Both the position numbers and the translations under genes were made by a program. The notes below the pieces were generated by a model that worked only from the letters and a program-made list of their open reading frames with translations, searched no databases and had not been told where the DNA came from. From positions 1 to 64,000 of the forward strand of contig DATCEO010000103.1 in NCBI GenBank assembly GCA_036510065.1: DNA of 64,000 bases, given 5' to 3'. Position 1 is the stretch's first letter, and every line of letters begins with the position of its first letter. Positions 50,596 to 59,205 of this stretch are shown here, piece after piece. The stretch comes from DASUBV01 sp036510065. GTDB lineage: Bacteria; Actinomycetota; Actinomycetes; Streptosporangiales; Streptosporangiaceae.

Positions 50596-50682
50596 CGGCC
50601 GCTGTCCCAAGGACACCAGAGACACCGTCCGTCACTTGCCGCCCACGGCCCGCCGGAACTCAGCGACGTGGCCGGGCCGGAG

Positions 50683-50727
50683 CTGCCGCTGGAACAACAG
50701 CAGATGCCCATCCACGTCGTTGGGACA
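50683..50727 (+). repeat. Interspersed repeat, copy 3
   Basis: Plus-strand copy: CTGCCGCTGGAACAACAGCA followed by GATGCCCATCCACGTCGTTG. It lies between the cobC-SUMT fusion and the toxin-antitoxin pair. The stretch 50596-50945 holds copies 3 and 4 and the TA operator, and no other gene I can support. Confidence 0.65.
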
Positions 50728-50738
50728 TCTTGACGGTG

Positions 50739-50779
50739 CTGCTGGGGCGACAACAGGTGCCCAGCCATGACATTGGGCC
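50739..50779 (+). repeat. Interspersed repeat, copy 4
   Basis: Plus-strand copy, 11 bp after copy 3: CTGCTGGGGCGACAACAGGT then GCCCAGCCATGACATTGGGC. The core GTGCCCAGCCATGAC is diverged from CAGATGCCCAGCCACGTC. Confidence 0.55.
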
Positions 50780-50919
50780 AGAGCCGTGGGCGACCTGCGG
50801 ACCGTAACGCCGTGGATCGGCGCTTACCTGCCACGGCTGGGCCGCGCGTGCTCAGTGGCTGGTTGTCGGCGGCCCGCACTCAGTCGCTGAACACGTGCAT
50901 CCCGATCATGTTGCAGTTT

Positions 50920-50938
50920 GAATACCAGATTGGTATTC
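50920..50938. promoter_or_regulatory. Palindromic operator of the toxin-antitoxin operon
   Basis: GAATACCAGATTGGTATTC has perfect 7-bp arms around AGATT and ends 7 bp before the antitoxin GTG. Position and symmetry fit binding by the ribbon-helix-helix antitoxin, as is usual for autoregulated TA operons. Confidence 0.65.
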
Positions 50939-50945
50939 TCTGAAC

Positions 50946-51179
50946 GTGAGTATGCAGATTGCCGTACGGCTACCCGACAGCATGGTGGAGTTTCTTGACC
51001 GGCTGGTGGCTGAAGGCAGGGCACCCAGCCGGGCTTCTGTGGTCGAGCGTGCCCTGGCCAGGGAATTCCGCCGTCAGATCGCAGCCCGGGATGCGGCCAT
51101 CCTGGCCGAGGCCGACGTAGATCCCGACATGGACAGCCTGGCAGACTATGCCGCGCGAGCCCGCCAGGATATCGACTAG
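50946..51179 (+). CDS. Ribbon-helix-helix antitoxin (MazE-like)
   Basis: 77 aa from GTG 50946, with an in-frame ATG two codons later. The N-terminus MQIAVRLPDSMVEFLDRLVA then GRAPSRASVVERALARE is a canonical RHH DNA-binding fold; the C-terminal acidic tail (AEADVDPDMDSLADYAARAR) is the toxin-neutralising part. The stop shares one base with the toxin's GTG. A palindrome immediately upstream is the likely autoregulatory site. Confidence 0.85.
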   Translation: MSMQIAVRLPDSMVEFLDRLVAEGRAPSRASVVERALAREFRRQIAARDAAILAEADVDPDMDSLADYAARARQDID

Positions 51180-51478
51180 TGCGGCCGATCCATACGGCGC
51201 ACCTGGACAAGGCCCGGCCAGTCCTGGTCCTGACGAGGGATCTGGTACGGCCGCACATGGCCCGGGTGACGGTGGCGCCCATCACGACAACCGTCCGCGG
51301 CCTCTCGACGGAGATTCCGGTGGGACCGGGCAACGGCCTCGATCAAGCCTGCGTCGTCAGTTGCGACAACATCGTGACCGTTCCCAAGAACGCGCTGGGC
51401 CGTCAGATCGGTTACCTGCTTCCCGCCCAGGAAGCAGCTCTCACGGCAGCAATTCACGCCGCATTCGATCTCGACTAG
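51179..51478 (+). CDS. MazF/PemK-type endoribonuclease toxin
   Basis: 99 aa. The PemK fold is recognisable: RPIHTAHLDKARPVLVLTRD, ARVTVAPITTTVRGLSTEIP, NGLDQACVVSCDNIVTVPKN then LGRQIGYLLPAQEAAL. The conserved Arg of active MazF enzymes (here before PVLVLT it is KARP, and TVRGLSTEIP is intact) appear retained, so it may be active. It would cleave mRNA when the antitoxin is lost. Translation is coupled to the antitoxin by an overlapping GTG. Confidence 0.87.
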   Translation: MRPIHTAHLDKARPVLVLTRDLVRPHMARVTVAPITTTVRGLSTEIPVGPGNGLDQACVVSCDNIVTVPKNALGRQIGYLLPAQEAALTAAIHAAFDLD

Positions 51479-51739
51479 GCCAGCCTCAGCACGTTTGTGA
51501 CGGCAGCCGGGTCCGCTTCGCAAGTTCGTCGCGCACCGGTACCAAGCCCCGAAGGCCTGGCGGCGTGCGACCCAGAAGGCTACCAGCGGTATTTCACCGA
51601 GCCCATCGACCTGACATCTGACATCTCTGAACGCTGACTACGACGGACACAATCAGCCTTGCCCCTTCGTACCCACCCAGCCATGCCCAGCCTGGCCGCC
51701 AACGGCGAAGACGAACTCGTTCGTTGGTACATATTGACA

Positions 51740-51785
51740 CTGTCGCTGGAACGACAGCAGATGCCCAGCCACGTCGTCATGCGGC
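51740..51785 (+). repeat. Interspersed repeat, copy 5
   Basis: The best-formed copy: CTGTCGCTGGAACGACAG is itself a perfect 6-bp hairpin with a 6-base loop, followed by CAGATGCCCAGCCACGTCGT. It lies downstream of the toxin gene. The stretch 51479-51884 has copies 5 and 6 and no gene I can support. Confidence 0.65.
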
Positions 51786-51822
51786 CGCAGAGCCCGGTGC
51801 GAGCGCCATGGGCGTGGGATTA

Positions 51823-51868
51823 CTGCTCCTGTTTCCGCAGTAGCTGCCGGTCCATGACGTTGTGTGGG
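51823..51868 (+). repeat. Interspersed repeat, copy 6 (diverged)
   Basis: Plus-strand copy: CTGCTCCTGTTTCCGCAG, then a block ending CCATGACGTTGTGTGGG. It keeps the CTG...CAG stem and the CCATGACGTT end seen in copies 3 and 4, but the CAGATGCCC core is mutated. It abuts the 3' end of the glycosyltransferase gene. Confidence 0.4.
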
Positions 51869-51884
51869 CGGGCTGGCACCCGGC

Positions 51885-53492
51885 TCAGCCGGCCGACGCC
51901 GGCTGGAGCTCCGGGCGCGCCGCGGGCTCGACAGGCAGGGCCGCCTGGTCCGGGGAGCGCCTGATCCACCGGGCCAGCGTCACCGCCGCCACGATCAGCA
52001 CCGCGCTGCCGTACCCCAGCTGGGCTGCATACGGCAGCGTCTGGTGGGGCAGCGGGTGCAGCGGCGTCAGGTACCGGGCGGCGGCCAGGGCCAGCCATTC
52101 CGCCCGGCCGTCCATCGCGACGAAGAGGACCAGCAGCATGGAGTACCACAGCAGCGTCGGCGTGGTGACGGCCAGGGCGACGCCGGTCATCACGAGAGCG
52201 CCGCGCCAGGGCCGGTCGGGGTCAGTGCGTCGCAGCACAGCCACGCCCACCGCGGCCAGCACCGCGGCGGCGGCTGGCGTGCCCCATTTCCCCGGCACGA
52301 GCAGGCTCAGCAGCGCGAAGCGGTCGCCGGCGGCATAGCCGTCCTGAGCCAGGTATCCGGGCAGGAACCCGATCACGCGACTGCCGACCGCCAGCAGGTG
52401 CGGCACGTAAACAGCGCCAGCGGCCGAGGCGGCGGCTACCGCGGCCGCCGCCGGCCGCCGGCGCAGCACTGCGGGCCCGGCGAGGATCGGGGTGATCTTG
52501 GTGGCGATGGCCAGGCCCAGCAGGACCCCGCCGCCGACGGCCCGGCGCCGGCTGCCGGGGCGGGCCAGCAGCAGCAGCGCGGCAGCGGTGAGGAGCGCGG
52601 CTAGTCCATCGATGTGGGCGTTGTTCCCGGCCTGCAGGCCGACCACCGGGCACCACGCCCAGAGCACGGCGAACCGCGGGTCACGGCCCAGCCGCCGCAG
52701 CCCGATGAGCAGGAGCACGCTGGTGGCGAGGGCGCACAGGGCCCCGGCGGCCTGGATCGGGAGGGTTCCCGCGCCGGACGGGGATGCCTCGGCGACCGCG
52801 GTGAAGTACGCCTCGGCGACCGGCGGGTAGATCGTGTGCACGCGGGGCCGGTTGATCCGCGTGCAGCCGGGCGGCAGCCCCCGTTGCTCGACCGGACCCG
52901 GCTGCACGCTCCCCGGCTGCACGGGCCCGGCCGCGGCGGCTCCGGCCAGGCCCACGCAGTACGGCCCGCTGGCTGGCCACAGGAGCTCGTCCCGGAAGCT
53001 CGTGAGCTGCGGCGCGGCGGGCACGTAGCTGTAGGGGTCGATACCCGCTGCCTGCACCCGGCCATCCCAGATGTAGCGGTACAGGTCGTCGCTCCCCTGC
53101 GGTCCGGCCGACAGCGCCGCGAGCTGGATCGCGGCGCAGCCGAGCAGGATCAGCGGGACAGCGAGGCGGCGGCTGATGCCGAGCACCAGCCACGCCCCTA
53201 CGGCGAACGCCGCCCAGAGAAGGGCGTAGCTCGGCAGCGGCGCCGAGTACCGCTGCACCCAGTAGGCGGTCACCGCCGTCAGCACGGCCGCAGCGACGAC
53301 CGCCCCGGTCACCCGGACCCAGCCACCCCCCGGCCGCCCCCGCACCCAGGCAGCCTGCGGCCGGCCTTCCCGCGCCCGCCCGGCCCGCAGCCGCCCGGCC
53401 GCCATCTGCCCAGCTCGCATCCATTGGCCCACCCGCCGAACGCTGTCAGCCGAGGCGTCCCCGGGGAAGCGGACCGGCCGCGCCGTAAGCAT
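51885..53492 (-). CDS. GT-C fold membrane glycosyltransferase (GT87/mannosyltransferase-like)
   Basis: 535 aa if started at ATG 53492; because a regulatory motif overlaps that codon and the first ~55 residues are Arg/Gly-rich, ATG 53420 is a plausible alternative. About ten hydrophobic helices are visible. The first outer loop has GSDDLYRYIWDGRVQAAGID then PYSYVPAAP, the acidic catalytic-loop pattern of polyprenol-phosphate-sugar dependent glycosyltransferases. Later GLQAGNNAHIDGLAALLTAA and GLAIATKITPILAGP fit the family. It probably transfers mannose from a polyprenol carrier to a glycolipid on the outer membrane face. A methyltransferase gene lies just upstream. Confidence 0.8.
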   Translation of the reverse strand: MLTARPVRFPGDASADSVRRVGQWMRAGQMAAGRLRAGRAREGRPQAAWVRGRPGGGWVRVTGAVVAAAVLTAVTAYWVQRYSAPLPSYALLWAAFAVGAWLVLGISRRLAVPLILLGCAAIQLAALSAGPQGSDDLYRYIWDGRVQAAGIDPYSYVPAAPQLTSFRDELLWPASGPYCVGLAGAAAAGPVQPGSVQPGPVEQRGLPPGCTRINRPRVHTIYPPVAEAYFTAVAEASPSGAGTLPIQAAGALCALATSVLLLIGLRRLGRDPRFAVLWAWCPVVGLQAGNNAHIDGLAALLTAAALLLLARPGSRRRAVGGGVLLGLAIATKITPILAGPAVLRRRPAAAAVAAASAAGAVYVPHLLAVGSRVIGFLPGYLAQDGYAAGDRFALLSLLVPGKWGTPAAAAVLAAVGVAVLRRTDPDRPWRGALVMTGVALAVTTPTLLWYSMLLVLFVAMDGRAEWLALAAARYLTPLHPLPHQTLPYAAQLGYGSAVLIVAAVTLARWIRRSPDQAALPVEPAARPELQPASAG

Positions 53493-53501
53493 TCGTTAAG
53501 G
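53485..53501 (+). promoter_or_regulatory. Direct-repeat motif, copy 4 (weakest)
   Basis: GTAAGCATTCGTTAAGG matches the GTCACAATTCCGTAAGG motif at 12 of 17 positions. It lies at the junction of the methyltransferase and glycosyltransferase genes, overlapping the annotated glycosyltransferase start. Confidence 0.35.
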
Positions 53502-54131
53502 CCCCGGTTTGGCTGGCCGGCTGAGCACGGCAAACCAGCGACCGGAGTCCGACCAGCTCTCGGTCACCCGCAGGTCCGCGGCCGCGGCCAGCGTGACGAG
53601 CTGGTCGGCGCCGATCCAGGCCCAGGGAAACCACGGCCCCGGACCCGCCTCGGCCCGCAGCCGGACCTGCTCCGACCGGGACCGGGAGCCGGGCGGCCCG
53701 GCCTCCGCGACCACCGAGCCCTCGGGCCGCAGCAGGTCCCTGACCCGGCGCAGCAGCGCCTCCGGATCGCCGCCTATGCCGATGTTGCCATCGGCCAGCA
53801 GGACCGTCGACCAGCGCCCGGTCCCCGGCAGGTGACCGAATACGTCGCGCTCCAGGGCCATTGCGCCCGATGACCGCGCCAGCCGGACCGCCTGCGGCGT
53901 GATGTCGATGGCAAGCGCGGGGACGCCGCGCTCGGCCAGCGCGACAGTCAGCCGTCCCGGGCCGGCGCCGACATCCAGGGTCGGCCCGGCGCAGCGGTCC
54001 AGCACCGACTCATCGCCGGGCGCCGCGCGCAGCCAGCGCTGGACGGGCAGCGGGCTCGCGGTCCCGTCGGCATGCTCGATCTCGGGGACGACCGTGCCGA
54101 TGAGGGCCTGCTCGTAGAGCTCGCCGATCAT
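53496..54131 (-). CDS. Class I SAM-dependent methyltransferase
   Basis: 211 aa from ATG 54131, with AGGAGA 5 bp upstream. SAM motif I is GPTLDVGAGPGRLTVALAER, then LAIDITPQAVRLARSSG (motif II acidic residue), TVLLADGNIGIGGDPEALLR (motif III/IV) and LLRPEGSVVAEAGPPG. Small-molecule methyltransferases of this kind occur in envelope-glycan clusters. The gene stop is 3 bp from the glycosyltransferase start, so the two form an operon, divergent from the two-component system. Confidence 0.85.
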   Translation of the reverse strand: MIGELYEQALIGTVVPEIEHADGTASPLPVQRWLRAAPGDESVLDRCAGPTLDVGAGPGRLTVALAERGVPALAIDITPQAVRLARSSGAMALERDVFGHLPGTGRWSTVLLADGNIGIGGDPEALLRRVRDLLRPEGSVVAEAGPPGSRSRSEQVRLRAEAGPGPWFPWAWIGADQLVTLAAAADLRVTESWSDSGRWFAVLSRPAKPGP

Positions 54132-54222
54132 CTGTCTCCTGCCCCTCCGCGAGTACCGGGCACGGGTCGCGCCGCAGCCTGCCACGAGGCCGACAGCCTA
54201 ACGGCGGCACCCGCGAGCCGAC

Positions 54223-54239
54223 CCTTACGAAGCCGTGAC
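54223..54239 (-). promoter_or_regulatory. Direct-repeat motif, copy 1
   Basis: On the minus strand, GTCACGGCTTCGTAAGG (continuing GTCG) shares the half-sites GTCAC and GTAAGG with 11-bp spacing found in copies 2 and 3. It lies in the 207-bp divergent region between the methyltransferase and response-regulator genes, so it could act on both. Confidence 0.55.
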
Positions 54240-54338
54240 GTATCGCCAGATCGCCGGCAATGCTGGCCAGGCCCGTTAGCGTGGGGACTAGCTGCGCCGC
54301 AACGCGCGGCCAGGGGGGACCCGATAGCGAGGTATCCG

Positions 54339-55051
<713 letters not shown>

Positions 55052-55055
<4 letters not shown>

Positions 55056-56284
55056 TCTCAGCGTCCGACCTGTGGACCGTCTGCTACACAGTCGGCGGGG
55101 TCGCGCTCGTGGTAACCCTCACCGGCCTGGTCGTCCTGCGGCTGGTCGCGGCCCGGTCGGTCGCGACGATCCTGACCGTGATCGCGGCGGTCACGGTCGC
55201 GGCCACGCTGGTCGGCGTGGTCCTCATCGCCCGCGAGATGCTGATCAAGCAGAGCGACCTGGACGTGGTCATGGCGGTGGTCGTCATCGCGGGCATCGCG
55301 GGCTTCGGCGTCTGCCTGCTGATCGGCAGGCGGCTGTCGGCGGCCAGCCGCCTGCTGCTGGGCGCGGTGCAGGAGGTGGGCCGCAGCGGGGAGTATCACC
55401 GGCCGTCAGCCGTGCTCCCGGCCGAGCTGACCGGCCTGTCGGACGCCCTGGCCCTGGCCCACACCCGGCTGGCCGAGGCCAGGGACCGCGAGCGCGCGCT
55501 GGAAGCCAGCCGCCGGGAGCTGGTCGCGTGGGTCAGCCACGATCTGCGAACGCCGCTGGCGGGCCTGCGGGCCATGGCCGAGGCGCTGGAGGACGGCGTG
55601 GTCTCCGATCGCCTGACGGTCGGCAGCTATCACACCCAGATCCGCAAGGAAACCGACCGGCTGACGCTCATGATCGATGACCTGTTTGAGCTGTCTCGTA
55701 TCCACGCCGGCGCCCTGCGGCTGTCGCGGCGGCCCGTCGGCCTCGGCGAGCTGATCGGCGAGGCGCTGACCAGCGCGGAGCCGCTGGCGCGGGCTAAAGG
55801 AGTGCGGCTGCACGGGTCGTGGGGGGCCTGCCGTCCGGTTATGGCCGATACCGCCGAGGTCGGCCGGGCCCTGCGCAACCTGGTCACCAACGCGATCCGG
55901 CACACGCCATCGGACGGCGCGATCGAGGTGCTGGGGGACGAGGACTCCGGCATGGCGACGGTCAGCGTATCCGACTCCTGCGGCGGGATTCCCGCCGAGC
56001 ACCTGCCGCGGGTCTTCGACGTGGCCTTCCGGGGCGAGACCGCCCGGACACCGGGGCCTACCGAGGGCGCCGGCCTCGGACTTAGCATCGCCCGCGGCAT
56101 CATTGAGGCTCATGCCGGGCAGATCGCGGTGCGCAACGCGGGCACCGGCTGCCAGTTCATGATCCGGCTGCCGCTGGTGTCCGCGGCCGGGTTCCCCCGC
56201 CCGGCGCGCCCGGCCCCGCCGCGGCTGGCCCAGCCGGCCGGGTACGACTTCCTCGACCGCTCCGCCGGCCTGGTCGACCGCTGA
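55052..56284 (+). CDS. Membrane sensor histidine kinase
   Basis: 410 aa. Three hydrophobic segments in the first 95 residues (TVCYTVGGVALVVTLTGLVV, SVATILTVIAAVTVAATLVG, VVMAVVVIAGIAGFGVCLLI) leave little extracytoplasmic sequence, so it may sense in or at the membrane. A linker/HAMP-like region leads to the DHp helix ELVAWVSHDLRTPLAGLRAM with His163. ATPase motifs: LRNLVTNAIRHTPSDG (N), VSDSCGGIP (G1), RVFDVAFRG (F) and GAGLGLSIARGIIEAH (G2). The C-terminus adds a Pro-rich tail. Partner of the response regulator just upstream. Confidence 0.93.
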
Positions 56285-56296
56285 CGATCCTGGGCG

Positions 56297-56605
56297 TTAC
56301 AGCACAGCGCGCAGCAGGGCGGTGCAGGCCACCGCGGCCACGATGCAGGTCAGGTGCGACCGCCGGGCGACGCGCAGCCCGACGGCGACGCCCAGGCCGG
56401 GCAGCACCGTCCAGTCGAAGGCCTGCCAGTACTGCCCGAGCAGGTCGACGACCAGCAGGCCGGCCAGCAGCGCGGCCGGCAGGGCCTCGACCAGCGACTG
56501 GGCCCAGGGGGAGAACTCGCGGTCGGCCAGCACGGCCGGCCCGGCCGCCTTGTAGCCGAAGTTGATGACCGCGAGCGCGACCACGGCCACGATCATGATC
56601 ATCAT
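56297..56605 (-). CDS. azlD: AzlD family branched-chain amino acid exporter small subunit
   Basis: 102 aa with four hydrophobic helices: MIMIVAVVALAVINFGYKAA, a SLVEALPAALLAGLLVVDLL helix, then LPGLGVAVGLRVARRSHLTC and IVAAVACTALLRAVL. The pattern fits AzlD-like small subunits that pair with AzlC to export branched-chain amino acids or analogues. It overlaps azlC by 4 bp (ATGA). Confidence 0.8.
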   Translation of the reverse strand: MMIMIVAVVALAVINFGYKAAGPAVLADREFSPWAQSLVEALPAALLAGLLVVDLLGQYWQAFDWTVLPGLGVAVGLRVARRSHLTCIVAAVACTALLRAVL

Positions 56606-57315
56606 GGCGACTGGTCCGTCCTGGCCTGGCCCGCGCGGGGTTCCCGGTGAGCCACCAGGGTGAGCAGCACGGCCGACGCGGCCAGCAGCAGCGCTGCGCC
56701 GCCCGGCAGGAACCGGCTCGCGACGCCGGCGACGGCCGCCGCCGTGAGCGCGACTGGCACGAGCCGCGGCCGGGCCGCCAGCGCGTCGATCAGCAGCACG
56801 GCGAAGAAGCCGGGAAACACCAGGTCGAAGCCGGCCGTGTGGATGACCGACGTGGACGGCACGGCCAGCGCGCCGATCGCCGTGCCCGCCACCCAGGCCG
56901 GCCACTGCACCAGCGTGGCCGCGATCAGCACGGCGCGGTCGATGCTCCCGTCGGGACGCTGCGCGGCCACCCAGGAGCCATCGACAACAGCCTGCCCCTC
57001 GACCGCCCGCCGCCAGCGTCCGCCGCGCAGCTGGCGCGCGGTGGCCGCGGCCATCGGCACGAAGCGCAGGTTGATCAGCGACGCGCTGGCCAGGGCGGTG
57101 ACGAGGCCACCGCCCGCCAGCCCCGTCACCAGCGCGAACTGGGCCGAGCCGGAGAACACCAGCAGCGACATCGCGATCGTCAGGGCCGCCGGCCAGCCAT
57201 GGGTGACGGCGAACGCGCCGAAGCTGACGGCCAGCAGGAACGAGCCGGCGGCCAGCCCGGCTCCGACCCTGAAGCCCGCGCGCCAGCCGCCGGCGGGCAG
57301 CGAGGTGGTAGTCAT
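56602..57315 (-). CDS. azlC: AzlC family permease
   Basis: 237 aa; ATG 57315 is preferred over ATG 57330, which sits in the operator. AzlC features: AGSFLLAVSFGAFAVTHGWP, LTIAMSLLVFSGSAQFALVT (the conserved FSGSAQF motif), SASLINLRFVPMAAATARQL (NLR), and TAGFDLVFPGFFAVLLIDAL. Together with AzlD it forms an inner-membrane exporter. It is divergent from the CGNR regulator with an inverted repeat in between. Confidence 0.88.
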   Translation of the reverse strand: MTTTSLPAGGWRAGFRVGAGLAAGSFLLAVSFGAFAVTHGWPAALTIAMSLLVFSGSAQFALVTGLAGGGLVTALASASLINLRFVPMAAATARQLRGGRWRRAVEGQAVVDGSWVAAQRPDGSIDRAVLIAATLVQWPAWVAGTAIGALAVPSTSVIHTAGFDLVFPGFFAVLLIDALAARPRLVPVALTAAAVAGVASRFLPGGAALLLAASAVLLTLVAHREPRAGQARTDQSP

Positions 57316-57327
57316 CTCTGCACCATA

Positions 57328-57353
57328 CATGCTCTAAAGCTATTTAGACCATG
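57328..57353. promoter_or_regulatory. Inverted repeat between azlC and the CGNR regulator gene
   Basis: CATGCTCTAAA (57328-57338) and TTTAGACCATG (57343-57353) match at 10 of 11 positions around GCTA. This is one of the few AT-containing islands in the window and lies in the short divergent promoter region, so it is the likely binding site of the CGNR protein. Confidence 0.6.
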
Positions 57354-57366
57354 TAAGGTAGTGGCC

Positions 57367-58026
57367 ATGAGCGGCACTGATCAGCGGGCCTACACCTGGA
57401 GCCGGATCGGCGGCCATCTCGCGCTCGACCTCTGCAACACCGTGTCCTGGCGGCTGGACGCCGCCGCCGCGATCGAGCGCCTCACCGACCCGGCGGTCCT
57501 GATCGACTGGTTCTGCGCGCTGACCGGCATCGCCGCCGACAGCGCTGCCCGGACCCGGCTGACCGCGGACCTGGCCGCCCATCCCGGCCGGGCGGCCCAG
57601 GCGCTTGCGGACGTGCGGGAGCTGCGCGAGGCGACGATCCGCCTCGTCGACGCTCATCTGGACTCAGCCCCGGCCCGGCCCGAGGACATCGCCACGGTGT
57701 CCCGCGCCTGGCGGGCCGCGCTGGCCGACGCTGACTTCCCGGCCTCGCTGCCGCTGCGCCCGGCCATCGACCCGTCGACCGCGCCGCTGGTCGCGGCCAG
57801 CCTGGCCCAATCCGCGGCCGACCTGCTCGGCGGCCCGGACCTGTCCGCGCTGCGCCGCTGCGACGGCGCTGGCTGCGGGTGGCTGTTCCTCGACACCACC
57901 CGCAACCACAGCCGGCGGTGGTGCGACCCGCTCGACTGCGGCAACCGGGCCCGGGTGCGCAATTACGCCCGGCGGCACCGCGATGCGGGGCCCCCCGCCG
58001 ACGCCGAGCCGCGGCCCGCGGGCTAG
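57367..58026 (+). CDS. CGNR zinc-finger (ABATE-domain) transcriptional regulator
   Basis: 219 aa from ATG 57367. The N-terminal ABATE-type domain starts GGHLALDLCNTVSWRLD with the family's LDxxNT pattern. The C-terminal zinc finger has CDGAGCGWLFLDTTRNHSRR then WCDPLDCGNRARVRNYARRH, with the CGNR motif. Such proteins are regulators linked to transport or stress genes; divergent azlCD with a shared inverted repeat suggests it controls that exporter. Its stop overlaps the convergent epimerase stop by 4 bp. Confidence 0.88.
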   Translation: MSGTDQRAYTWSRIGGHLALDLCNTVSWRLDAAAAIERLTDPAVLIDWFCALTGIAADSAARTRLTADLAAHPGRAAQALADVRELREATIRLVDAHLDSAPARPEDIATVSRAWRAALADADFPASLPLRPAIDPSTAPLVAASLAQSAADLLGGPDLSALRRCDGAGCGWLFLDTTRNHSRRWCDPLDCGNRARVRNYARRHRDAGPPADAEPRPAG

Positions 58027-59102
58027 CCGGCCCGCAGGCCGAGCTGCGGCGTGCGGGACGGGCCGCGCAGCTGCGCGCGGGCGAACTGCGCCATCCCGTC
58101 GCTGAACGCGGTCCGCGCGCGGAGGCCCAGCTCCGCGGCGGCCAGCTCCGGCGAGGCCACGACGTGCCGGACGTCACCCAGCCGGAACTCGCCGGTGACC
58201 TGCGGGGCCGGCCCGCCGAAGGCGTCGGCCAGCGCGGCCGCCATCTCGCCGATGGTGTGCGGCTGGCCGCTGGCGACGTTGTAGGCGCGCAGGCGGCCGG
58301 GCTGGCCGGCTTCCAGGGCGGCCAGGTTCGCCGCGGCCACGTCGGCGACGTGCACGAAGTCCCGCCGCTGCGCCCCGTCCTCGAACACCCGCGGCGCCCG
58401 GCCCGCCTCCAGCGCCGACCGGAAGATGGCCGCGACCCCCGAGTACGGCGTATCCCGCGGCATACGCGGGCCGTAAACATTGTGGTAACGGAGAGCTACC
58501 GCCGAGCCACCCGTCAGCCCGGTCCAGACTCCGGCTAGCTGCTCCTGGGCCACCTTGCTGATCGCGTAGACGTTACGCGGGTCCAGCGGCGCCGACTCAG
58601 GCACGACCGTCATGCGCAGGTCCGAGCCGCAGCGCGAGCAACGGGGCTCGAACCGGCCCTGCTCCAGGTCTGCCCGCTCGCGCGCCGGCGGCCGCACCGC
58701 CCCGTGCTCCGGGCAGGCGTAGCCGCCCTCGCCGTAAACGACCATCGAGGACGCCAGGACCAGCCGCGGCACCTCGCGCCGTCCCATGGCCTCCAGCAGC
58801 ACGGCGGTGCCCGTGACATTGACGCCGCAGTAGGGCGGCAGGTCGGAGAGGTCCACGCCCAGTCCGACCAGGGCGGCCTGATGACACACAGCGTCCACGC
58901 TGTCGAGAGCCCGCTCGACCACCCGCGGATCCCGGATGTCCCCGGTGACCAGCTCCGCCTCGGGCGGCCAGTAAGCCGGCCGGCCGTCGTGCACCTCCGG
59001 AGTCAGCGAGTCGAGCCCGCGGACGTCATGGCCGGCGGCCAGGGCGGCGTCAGTAACGTGCGAGCCGATGAACCCGGCCGCGCCGGTGATGAGGATGCGC
59101 AT
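58023..59102 (-). CDS. NAD-dependent sugar epimerase/dehydratase with zinc-ribbon-like insert
   Basis: 359 aa from ATG 59102. Extended SDR: MRILITGAAGFIGSHVTDAA (GxxGxxG), TGDIRDPRVVERAL, HQAALVGLGVD, LASSMVVYGEGGY, then YAISKVAQEQL (YxxxK) and ALRYHNVYGPRMPRDTPYSG. Between the Ser and Tyr of the active site lies an insert with CPEH and RCSRCGSDLR, probably a structural zinc site; this is known in some dTDP-rhamnose epimerase-like proteins. It should act on an NDP-sugar. Divergent from the GT2 gene with a shared regulatory motif. Confidence 0.87.
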   Translation of the reverse strand: MRILITGAAGFIGSHVTDAALAAGHDVRGLDSLTPEVHDGRPAYWPPEAELVTGDIRDPRVVERALDSVDAVCHQAALVGLGVDLSDLPPYCGVNVTGTAVLLEAMGRREVPRLVLASSMVVYGEGGYACPEHGAVRPPARERADLEQGRFEPRCSRCGSDLRMTVVPESAPLDPRNVYAISKVAQEQLAGVWTGLTGGSAVALRYHNVYGPRMPRDTPYSGVAAIFRSALEAGRAPRVFEDGAQRRDFVHVADVAAANLAALEAGQPGRLRAYNVASGQPHTIGEMAAALADAFGGPAPQVTGEFRLGDVRHVVASPELAAAELGLRARTAFSDGMAQFARAQLRGPSRTPQLGLRAG

Positions 59103-59153
59103 GCCTGCAGGCAAGCATGGCCGGGCGCCGGCCGCTGCGGCGCCGCAAGATCC

Positions 59154-59170
59154 GTCACAATTCCGTAAGG
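59154..59170 (+). promoter_or_regulatory. Direct-repeat motif, copy 2 (best)
   Basis: GTCACAATTCCGTAAGG, continuing GTCG, lies 36 bp before the GT2 start and 52 bp from the divergent epimerase start. With copy 1 it shares GTCAC, C-GTAAGG and the following GTCG. Confidence 0.55.
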
Positions 59171-59205
59171 GTCGATGACGCTCCGCCGCCACTAGGGTGC
59201 CGATC

